Assembly: GCA_021790055.1 (NCBI GenBank)
Contig: JAJYIL010000206.1
Coordinates: forward strand, 1 to 5,967
Direction of reading: 5' to 3'
Length of the DNA: 5,967 bases
Source: Bacteroidota bacterium
Lineage (GTDB): Bacteria > Bacteroidota > Ignavibacteria > Ignavibacteriales > Ignavibacteriaceae
Below, piece by piece: positions 1 to 5,620 of this stretch. A program made the translations under genes and the position numbers. The notes under the pieces were generated by a model. That model did not search any database, was not told the origin of the DNA, and worked only from the letters and a program-made list of their open reading frames with translations. The first letter of the stretch is position 1. Each line of letters starts with the position of its first letter.

Positions 1-1319
1 TTCCGATCTTTTCTTTACCGGCTTTCAGAGATAAGCTTGAGCTGAATTCAGCTCTTTCTTCAAAACTTAAAATTGACGAAGATTTTTTAACTAACGCCTT
101 AAATAGAAAAGATAAGCTGCCGGAAAAGATAAAAATTATTTTCATAATGCTAGCGTTTCTGGCTCCTCTCAATTTATTGCTGCTTATTTTATTCCTGTTG
201 AATTTACTACCGGCGTACTGGGGCATTACAACCTTGATTTACATTTCTCTTTTCCGATATTCAAATAAAGAGAAAGACAAAATTCTTGATGAAGCTGAAG
301 CTGTTTCCGGTGAGCTCAGAATAATTGAGGGTGTTTTTAGATTCCTTGAGAGATACAAGTATAAGGAAGGTTCAAGGTTATCCGTTTTGTGCCAGCCGTT
401 TAAAAGAGGCGAGCTGCAACCGTCATTCTTAATAAGTAAATTAAGGAATTCGGTAGAGATATTGAGAATGAGAAGGGGAAATCCATTTGTCTGGAATATG
501 ATAAGAGCAATTTTCCCGGTAGATATTTTTTACAAGCTCAGATTATACAAGTATAATCATCTTATCGCAGGTGAATTCAATAGCTGGATTGATGCATGGA
601 ATAAACTTGAAGCGCTTTGCTCGCTGGCAAACTTTGCTTTTCTAAATCCGGCATATACCTTTCCAAAGATAATTGGAAATGAAGAAGGCAAGATTATTTT
701 CAAGGGAAGACAGATTGGACATCCGTTAATAAAAAATGAAAATAAAGTCTGCAACGATTTTTCTTTAAATCCGGATGGCGAGATAGCTTTAATTACCGGA
801 TCTAATATGTCGGGTAAAAGTACTTTCATCAGAACGCTGGGGATAAATCTTTCGCTTGCATACGCCGGCAGTGTTGTAAATGCAGAGGAATTGGAAATTT
901 CACTTTTCAATTTATTTACGTGTATCAGAGTTAATGATTCATTAACCGACGGCATTTCTTATTTCTATGCCGAAGTTAGAAGACTGAAAGCATTGCTTGA
1001 TGAAATAGAAAAATCGGAATGTCCGGTTTTCTTTTTGATCGATGAATTATTCAGAGGAACAAATAACATAGAGCGCCTAAAAGGAAGCTCGATGTTAATC
1101 AAAAGGCTTGCAGCAACAAATGCCGCCGGCACCATAGCAACTCATGACCTTGAGCTAGTTAAGCTTGCAGATCCAATCCGCAAATTAAGAAACTATCATT
1201 TTAAAGAAGATGTTAAAGACGGTAAGATGATTTTCGACTACAAGCTGAATGAAGGTCCGTGCCAGACAACCAACACGTTAAAGATTATGAAGCTTGAAGG
1301 CTTGCCCGTGGAAGATTGA
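1..1319 (+). CDS. MutS-family ATPase, membrane-anchored, 5' end missing
   Basis: The reading frame is open to the left edge (first whole codon at base 3), so the ATG at 147 is internal and the gene starts outside the window. About 438 codons are visible. Numbering from the Met at 147, residues 1-37 are very hydrophobic and read as one or two membrane segments. Residues about 50-200 resemble the helical core/lever of MutS-like proteins (GEFNSWIDAWNKLEALCSLA). The ATPase domain follows, with Walker A GSNMSGKST at residue 218 (bases 798-824), signature region NDSLTDGISYFYAEVRRL, Walker B FFLIDELFRGTN and the switch histidine in TIATHDLEL. These are the hallmarks of MutS domain V. Classical MutS is cytoplasmic, far longer and begins with a mismatch-reading domain; membrane-anchored shorter homologs occur in Bacteroidota and their role is not established, so mutS is not assigned. 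The ATPase call is firm; mismatch repair is not supported. Confidence 0.93.
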   Translation, partial: PIFSLPAFRDKLELNSALSSKLKIDEDFLTNALNRKDKLPEKIKIIFIMLAFLAPLNLLLLILFLLNLLPAYWGITTLIYISLFRYSNKEKDKILDEAEAVSGELRIIEGVFRFLERYKYKEGSRLSVLCQPFKRGELQPSFLISKLRNSVEILRMRRGNPFVWNMIRAIFPVDIFYKLRLYKYNHLIAGEFNSWIDAWNKLEALCSLANFAFLNPAYTFPKIIGNEEGKIIFKGRQIGHPLIKNENKVCNDFSLNPDGEIALITGSNMSGKSTFIRTLGINLSLAYAGSVVNAEELEISLFNLFTCIRVNDSLTDGISYFYAEVRRLKALLDEIEKSECPVFFLIDELFRGTNNIERLKGSSMLIKRLAATNAAGTIATHDLELVKLADPIRKLRNYHFKEDVKDGKMIFDYKLNEGPCQTTNTLKIMKLEGLPVED

Positions 1320-1320
1320 T

Positions 1321-2808
1321 TTAGAAAAATCGTTTGAGCGTATCTTTTAAAATACTTACTCCCCATCTTATTTCTTCTTTATTAAATGCAGTGTAACCTA
1401 AAATTAGCGCAGGCTTTCTTTTGTAATTTAGAACCAAATCTGAAAGAGGAAAGGCAGTAAGATTATTGCATCTAAGAGCCTTTGAAACTTCTTTATCATC
1501 TAAGTATCCCGGAAGCCATGCAAGGACGTGCATACCCGAAGCAGAAGGCTTAACGGTAATAAAGCCGCCAAGTTCTTTTCTAATTTCATCGATTAAGAAT
1601 TCCTGTCTTTCTCTATACAGAATTCTCATTTTTCTAATATGCCTTGTAAAGTGTCCCTCTCTCATAAATTCGGCAAGAACAAACTGTTCTAAAATCGAAC
1701 TCTGCCTGTCAATTACCTTCCTTTCAGCGGCAAATGAGTCGACAAGATTAATTGAGGGAAGTACGAGATATCCCAATCTCAACCCGGGAAAGAGAATCTT
1801 ACTGAAAGTGCCTACATAAATAACCCTGCCATATTTATCCATTCCCTGCAAAGATGGAAGCGGATTAGCCGTATACCGGAACTCGCCATCATAATCATCT
1901 TCAATAATCCAAATATTATTTTCACCTGCAAACTCGAGCAGCTTTAATCTTCTTGGTTTGCTCAGCGTTGAGCCAAAAGGATACTGATGAGATGGAGTTG
2001 TATAAATAAAATTTGCGTTGGGAAAATTTTTAATCGCAAAATCAACCTGAATTCCATCATCATCAACGGGGATAGGAATTATGTTAACTTTAGATGAACG
2101 AATGGCATCTCTTACACCAAAATAGAATGGATCTTCGAGCAGTACGCTGTCATTCTCTTTCATTAGAACTTTACTGATCAGATACAATCCCTGCTGCGAA
2201 CCGTTGATAATAAATATCTGTTCAGGAGTACAGTTGACGGCTCTATAAGTTTGAAGATATTCTGAAATAGCGGTTTTCAATCCAATGTATCCCGCTCCAT
2301 CAACCTCAGCTAATTGTTTGGTTGAAAATCGCTGCATAATTTTATTAAAAATCTTAAGCCATAAATCAAACCGGAAATCCTGTACGGAAGGTATTCCATG
2401 CTGAAAAGGAATAAAATTATTTTCAGGCATAAATCGCATTGAGGGAGAGGACAATGAAGATAACTTTTTATTTTTCGAATCGGCTGAATAATCCTCATAT
2501 ATCTTTTGATTTTTCATTTCGCTTGGCTGCTTATCGGGAATTTCCCTCGAGACATAAGTCCCCGCACCTGCCTTTCCCTTCATGTAGCCTTCGGCTATTA
2601 ATTGCTCGAATGCAAGAATAATAGTGTTCCTTGAAATTCCAAGTTCCTTTGCGAGAGTACGTGTTCCCGGCAGCTTCAGTCCGCCTTTCAACCTGCCGGA
2701 TAAAATGGATCCACGGATTACATTATAGAGCTGTACATATAAAGGCTCGGATGAAGAGCTATCAAGCTGAATAGTTACGAAGGGAATTTCTTCTGCTTCT
2801 TTAGGCAT
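1321..2808 (-). CDS. MocR/GabR-type transcriptional regulator (GntR winged helix + PLP aminotransferase-like domain)
   Basis: At 495 residues the length is normal for the MocR subfamily of GntR regulators. Residues about 21-88 form the winged helix (PLYVQLYNVIRGSILSG, then LPGTRTLAKELGISRNTI and GYMKGKAGAGTYVS). A polar linker spans about 90-135. From about 136 to the end is a fold-type I aminotransferase domain: TPSHQYPFGSTLS (271-283), EDDYDGEF (303-310) and GTFSKILFPGLRLGY (333-347). K337 should bind pyridoxal phosphate, with D304 and Y306 as ring contacts; the 31-residue Y-to-K spacing matches my recollection of Bacillus GabR. Near the C-terminus, ALILGY (467-472) lies where many aminotransferases have a carboxylate-binding arginine, so the effector or catalysis may differ. 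MocR proteins sense PLP or amino-compound aldimines and often control a divergent neighbour, here the lipoprotein at 2938. No vitamin B6 or GABA gene is visible, so pdxR or gabR is not assigned. The ATG has only a weak upstream purine tract. Confidence 0.95.
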   Translation of the reverse strand: MPKEAEEIPFVTIQLDSSSSEPLYVQLYNVIRGSILSGRLKGGLKLPGTRTLAKELGISRNTIILAFEQLIAEGYMKGKAGAGTYVSREIPDKQPSEMKNQKIYEDYSADSKNKKLSSLSSPSMRFMPENNFIPFQHGIPSVQDFRFDLWLKIFNKIMQRFSTKQLAEVDGAGYIGLKTAISEYLQTYRAVNCTPEQIFIINGSQQGLYLISKVLMKENDSVLLEDPFYFGVRDAIRSSKVNIIPIPVDDDGIQVDFAIKNFPNANFIYTTPSHQYPFGSTLSKPRRLKLLEFAGENNIWIIEDDYDGEFRYTANPLPSLQGMDKYGRVIYVGTFSKILFPGLRLGYLVLPSINLVDSFAAERKVIDRQSSILEQFVLAEFMREGHFTRHIRKMRILYRERQEFLIDEIRKELGGFITVKPSASGMHVLAWLPGYLDDKEVSKALRCNNLTAFPLSDLVLNYKRKPALILGYTAFNKEEIRWGVSILKDTLKRFF

Positions 2809-2937
2809 ATATATTTCTTAGAAAATTGATGTAGTTAACTGGTACTATAAATTTAATAATAATGGCTCTTTTTCAAAGTGAGTTTATAGGGTAAATTTTA
2901 ACCCGTTGCGGATACAATATTTATACGGAGGTTTGCC
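2809..2937. promoter_or_regulatory. Divergent intergenic region with candidate promoters and short inverted elements
   Basis: These 129 bases separate the MocR-type regulator (leftward) from the lipoprotein gene (rightward) and must hold both promoters. Rightward, TACAAT at 2913-2918 is a plausible -10 without a convincing -35. Leftward, TATAGT (complement of 2844-2849) is a plausible -10 and overlaps CTGGTACTATA at 2839-2849. The minus-strand GTACCA inside that sequence is one base off the ATACCA half-site recalled for GabR, but I see only one copy. AGTTAACT (2833-2840) is a perfect 8-base palindrome just beside it. GGGTAAATTTTAACCC (2889-2904) is an imperfect dyad, with four outer pairs and an inner mismatch, just upstream of the rightward -10. 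MocR regulators commonly bind between themselves and a divergent target, so these are candidate operators by inference only. Confidence 0.35.
2927..2931 (+). promoter_or_regulatory. Ribosome binding site of the TonB-domain lipoprotein gene
   Basis: GGAGG lies six bases before the ATG at 2938, an ideal Shine-Dalgarno position, and it fixes the start of the lipoprotein. A strong site like this is less typical of classical Bacteroidia than of Ignavibacteria or Chlorobiota. Confidence 0.85.
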
Positions 2938-3756
2938 ATGAAAATAATTATAGGAATTATTCTAACGGGCATTATTTTTTATACCGGCTGCGGAAACGTT
3001 GGAAATTTTGCAATCAAAGGCTACACTCCGCCAACTGTAAAGCATGTGCCAAAAGTTTTCTACCCTGTCGAGGCACAGGAAAATTCTATTTCCGGTAATA
3101 CAGAGTTTATGCTTTATGTGGATAACGAAGGCAGAGTTGTAAAAACATACCTATTAAAATCCTCGGGCTACAGTATTTTAGATAGCACCGCTGAAAATTA
3201 CTGCCGCGATCTTATCTTCAATCCTGCTTTGGGCAACGGCAAGCCCATTGGCGCACGTTTAAATTGGAAAGTAAATTTCGATGTCAAATATGAGGACCTG
3301 GCTGCACGGCAATTTATTTTTGAGATGAATAGTCTTTATAGAGAACTCGACGGCTCGCTTCCCAAAGAAAGAGAAGAAATTATGAGAGAGATAATTGCTA
3401 AAGATATCCGCTTTGTCCGGCAAATGACCGACGAATTGAACTTCAACAGAACGATTAAAAAAGTTCTGCTTCCAAAAACTGTTACCGCCTGGAGAAGGTA
3501 TTTGGACAATTATCCTTTACCGTTTTTACTCTTTTATGATTTTATTCAGCGATTCCCTGATTACAGCAAACTCCCGGCTGTTAGAATAAAGATGCTTGAC
3601 GAGCTTAACAACGATATTCGATTTATTAAGAATATGCCTAATCTTGATAGAGGGAAAAAAGGAACGAGAAAGATTCTGCTTAGGAAGCTGCAATACTTTT
3701 CCGGTGATAATGCTTTGAAAAACCATAAAATAAAAGCTGAAGTAGCTCTTGAATAA
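2938..3756 (+). CDS. Probable lipoprotein with TonB C-terminal-like domain and a repeat-containing C-terminal region
   Basis: The protein has 272 residues. Residues 1-17 are a short signal peptide (MKIIIGIILTGIIFYTG) ending at C18, a likely lipidation site; Tyr rather than Leu at -3 makes the lipobox imperfect. Residues about 35-118 look like a TonB C-terminal domain: the YPVEAQENSISG opening, strand FMLYVDNEGRVV, SSGYSILDSTAENYCRDLIF and FNPALGNGKPIG ending in WKVNFDV. In TonB this fold contacts TonB boxes of outer-membrane receptors. The usual inner-membrane helix and long proline-rich linker are absent, so this is probably not an energy-coupling TonB; similar domains occur as stand-alone envelope modules in Bacteroidota. 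Residues 120-272 are helical, charged and unrecognised, with an internal repeat (DIRFVRQM at 156-163, DIRFIKNM at 226-233). It heads a rightward group with the two membrane proteins, 93 bases before the next start, and is divergent from the MocR regulator. Domain call is fairly sure; function unknown. Confidence 0.88.
   Translation: MKIIIGIILTGIIFYTGCGNVGNFAIKGYTPPTVKHVPKVFYPVEAQENSISGNTEFMLYVDNEGRVVKTYLLKSSGYSILDSTAENYCRDLIFNPALGNGKPIGARLNWKVNFDVKYEDLAARQFIFEMNSLYRELDGSLPKEREEIMREIIAKDIRFVRQMTDELNFNRTIKKVLLPKTVTAWRRYLDNYPLPFLLFYDFIQRFPDYSKLPAVRIKMLDELNNDIRFIKNMPNLDRGKKGTRKILLRKLQYFSGDNALKNHKIKAEVALE
3382..3699 (+). repeat. Two-copy internal protein repeat in the lipoprotein C-terminal region
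   Basis: Residues about 149-163 (MREIIAKDIRFVRQM) and 219-233 (MLDELNNDIRFIKNM) align without gaps, exactly 70 residues apart. A basic stretch follows each (RTIKKVLL; TRKILLRKL). The similarity is at protein level, and the DNA copies have diverged, which points to an old duplication. I do not recognise the unit as a named family. The coordinates span both copies and their basic tails approximately. Confidence 0.55.
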
Positions 3757-3849
3757 TCTTATCGAATTCAGATGAAACATTCTAAAGCTATTGCATTGTC
3801 ATTTCATATTTAAAGGTTGAAAGTAAGGATTATAAAAAGAAAATATTTT

Positions 3850-4646
3850 ATGAAACTTGTTCTCGGAAGACATATTTACGGTTTGGGGGCTATTGCTTTC
3901 GGCTTAATAACCTTAATCTGGCACAGCTTCAACAATTGGCATCAAATACGTGTAATTGGAAATGTTCCATACGCTGAGGTTCTCGCTTATATTTTCGCAG
4001 TTATTGAACTTATCGGAGGCATTGCAATCCAAAATCTAAAGACGGCACGCTTCGGAGCTTTAACGCTTGGAACAGTTTACCTCGTATTTTCGCTGCTTTG
4101 GGTTCCGCTTATCATTAAAGCTCCTTTGGTATATGATCGCTGGGGAAATTTCTTCGAGCAAATTTCTCTCGTATCAGGTGCGTTAATAGCCTATGCAATG
4201 CCCGGCATAAACTATTTGGAACGGGATAAAAAAATAGCAAAGCTTGGATATATATCTTTTGGGATTTGTGTTGTTTCATTTATGCTCGAACAGCTTTTTT
4301 ATCTTTCGGGAACGGCAAGCTTTGTCCCGAAGTGGATTCCTCCTGATCAGATGTTCTGGGCAATAACCACAACAGTCGCTTTTGCAGTTGCAGCCCTTGC
4401 CATACTTTCGGACACTCAGCTCTATTAGCCTCTCAATTGCTTACTGTAATGATAATCCTTTTTGGTCTGCTGATTTGGATCCCGGCGCCTTTTTCCGATC
4501 CGCATCAGCTAATTAATTGGGCGGGCAATGCTGAGAATTTTTCAATTGCCGGATCAGCCTGGATAGTTGCCGACTTTCTTTCCTTGCGTAGAATTACACC
4601 GGTAAGTAAGTCAATAGACCAGGTGTCAATAAATCAGAAGAGTTGA
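3850..4646 (+). pseudogene. DoxX-like eight-helix membrane protein gene, frameshifted (paralog of the next gene)
   Basis: From the ATG at 3850 the first frame runs 192 codons to a TAG at 4426-4428, ending just after AVAALAILSDT. The rest of the protein continues in another frame: from GCT at 4419 it reads ALLASQLLTVMIILFG and on to a TGA at 4644-4646. The intact paralog has CGT TTA GCT CTA TTA where this copy has ACT CA GCT CTA TTA, so one base is missing at about 4417-4418. Restoring it gives 265 residues against 262 in the paralog, with the same order of features: GRHIYGLGAIAFG, AELIGG-type helix 2 (here IELIGG), RWGNFFE, FVPKWIPPDQMFW, SAWIVADF. The downstream frame has no further stop, so the lesion is recent, an assembly error, or tolerated. 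The ATG at 3850 is preferred over an in-frame TTG at 3817 because the paralog starts at the same residue. No strong ribosome binding site is seen. Eight membrane helices are expected; the role is unknown. Confidence 0.85.
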
Positions 4647-4699
4647 TCGGTGTAATGAATAAAGAATAACTAATTTAGTAGAAGAATTTATTTCGAACC

Positions 4700-4705
4700 G
4701 GAGGA
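4700..4705 (+). promoter_or_regulatory. Ribosome binding site of the intact DoxX-like gene
   Basis: GGAGGA lies six bases before the ATG at 4712, strong and well spaced, and decides the start. The frameshifted paralog upstream has nothing comparable before its ATG, so the two copies may be translated at very different rates. Confidence 0.85.
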
Positions 4706-4711
4706 TAAATC

Positions 4712-5500
4712 ATGAAACAAAATTTCGGGCGTAATATGTACGGGCTGGCAGCTATTGCTTACGGCATAATAACATTGCTCTGGCATCAGATTGACTCACT
4801 AGGAAACTTTACTCATCCCGCAATACTGATATACTTTGCCGGTGCCGCGGAACTTATCGGAGGCTTAGCAATACAATGGGATAAAACAGCGAAGCTTGGA
4901 TCAGTAGTACTTTTCTCCTTCTATTTTATATTTACACTTTACCTTGTTCCTCCTATCTTAAAAAATCCTTTAGTATATTTTACCTGGGGGAACTTTTTTG
5001 AAGAATATTCTATTGCAATAGGATCGGTATTTGTATTTGCATCCACTCTTCAAAACAAACCGGAAACAGCGTCAAAGATATATAGTGCCGCATACAAATG
5101 CTTCGGGATATGTGTTATTTCATATTCGCTCTATCAGTTATTTTATCTTTCATATACTGCTGGCTTAGTTCCGAAGTGGATTCCTCCCGGTCAAATGTTC
5201 TGGGCGGTAGCTACAACAATAGCATTTGCCGTTGCAGCGTACGCAATACTTTCCGGGCGTTTAGCTCTATTAGCATCAAGACTACTTACAATAATGTTTC
5301 TCGGCTTTAGTTTATTAGTTTGGTTCCCGCTTTGCTTTAGCAATCCGCATGGATTAATCGGCTGGGACAGCAATGCCGAGACTCTTGCTGTAGCAGGGTC
5401 GGTGTGGATAGTCGCAGACTTTATTTTTCAACAAAATATTATTCCCGTAAGCAGGGCATTTAGCAAAATGCCGGTCAAACTAAGTGAAAGCGCAGATTAA
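4712..5500 (+). CDS. DoxX-like membrane protein with two four-helix halves
   Basis: This 262-residue integral membrane protein has about eight predicted helices, near residues 8-27, 36-55, 62-80, 95-112, 126-146, 162-182, 187-206 and 222-240. The halves look related. Each ends in a Pro-rich turn, then a Trp/Asn/Glu motif and a small-residue helix: NPLVYFTWGNFFEEYSIAIG (85-104) and NPHGLIGWDSNAETLAVAG (211-229). Four-helix units of this kind recall the DoxX superfamily, but that is recognition by pattern and the match is weak; DoxX relatives include quinone-linked oxidoreductase subunits and many proteins of unknown function. There is no signal peptide, cysteine pair or heme motif that would fix a reaction. 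It lies 65 bases after its frameshifted paralog, has its own strong ribosome binding site, and is followed by a hairpin terminator. Real gene: certain. Family: moderate. Function: unknown. Confidence 0.92.
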   Translation: MKQNFGRNMYGLAAIAYGIITLLWHQIDSLGNFTHPAILIYFAGAAELIGGLAIQWDKTAKLGSVVLFSFYFIFTLYLVPPILKNPLVYFTWGNFFEEYSIAIGSVFVFASTLQNKPETASKIYSAAYKCFGICVISYSLYQLFYLSYTAGLVPKWIPPGQMFWAVATTIAFAVAAYAILSGRLALLASRLLTIMFLGFSLLVWFPLCFSNPHGLIGWDSNAETLAVAGSVWIVADFIFQQNIIPVSRAFSKMPVKLSESAD

Positions 5501-5562
5501 TAAAAAACGAATGTTTACAAAATTAACCGGTTCTTTAAATAATTTAACGGCTTGAAAATATA
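5501..5562. other. AT-rich spacer with a short palindrome and near-repeat
   Basis: Between the end of the intact DoxX-like gene and the hairpin there is no gene. AACCGGTT (5525-5532) is a perfect 8-base palindrome. The surrounding TTAACCGGTT recurs loosely as TTAACGGCTT (5544-5553). Nothing shows a function. Confidence 0.3.
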
Positions 5563-5591
5563 ACACCCGATGTCTCTAAGACATCGGGTGT
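5563..5591. terminator. Bidirectional intrinsic terminator hairpin
   Basis: ACACCCGATGTCT (5563-5575) pairs perfectly with AGACATCGGGTGT (5579-5591), a 13-bp stem with a three-base loop (CTA). Rightward it is followed by CTTTC, a weak T tract. Leftward it is followed by TATATTTTC, a better one. It sits 62 bases after the DoxX-like stop and 29 bases from the stop of the converging peptidase gene, the expected position for a terminator shared by two convergent genes. Confidence 0.9.
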
Positions 5592-5620
5592 CTTTCACAT
5601 TAAACCTTTATACCCCAGAT

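Larger units (their letters stand above)
3850..5500 (+). repeat. Tandem gene duplication of the DoxX-like membrane protein
   Basis: The frameshifted gene and the intact gene downstream align along their whole length, in the same order and orientation, 65 bases apart. Roughly half the residues are identical by eye, and the match is strongest at VPKWIPPxQMFWA and AFAVAAxAILS. DNA similarity is patchy, so this is an old duplication, not a recent one, and the copies have had time to specialise. Confidence 0.88.

Noticed and set aside
557..955. Minus-strand open frame of 132 codons inside the MutS-like gene
   Set aside because: It lies wholly within the conserved ATPase gene, has no recognisable motif, and its composition is that of an antisense shadow.
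1318..1331. GATTT-AGAA-AAATC hairpin across the two convergent stop codons
   Set aside because: The stem is only five mostly A-T pairs with no T tract; too weak to call a terminator.
1466..1819. Plus-strand open frame of 117 codons opposite the MocR gene
   Set aside because: It is antisense to the conserved PLP domain, whose residues constrain the sequence; the translation resembles no protein family.
3526..3780. Minus-strand open frame of 84 codons over the end of the lipoprotein gene
   Set aside because: It is antisense to a coherent coding frame, with no supporting ribosome binding site or motif.
3772..3807. ATGAAA ... TTTCAT inverted repeat after the lipoprotein gene
   Set aside because: Six pairs around a 24-base loop with no GC-rich stem or T tract; expected by chance in AT-rich DNA.
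3817..3849. TTG start giving an 11-residue N-terminal extension to the first DoxX-like gene
   Set aside because: The paralog begins at the residue matching ATG 3850, the extension is highly basic and unmatched, and the purines before TTG are too close to act as a ribosome binding site.
4411..4428. Programmed -1 ribosomal frameshift joining the two halves of the first DoxX-like gene
   Set aside because: No X-XXY-YYZ slippery heptamer or clear downstream hairpin is visible, and the paralog encodes the same protein in one frame, so base loss is simpler.
5191..5373. Small overlapping frames on both strands within the intact DoxX-like gene
   Set aside because: They overlap the most conserved part of the membrane protein and carry no motif, so they are shadows.
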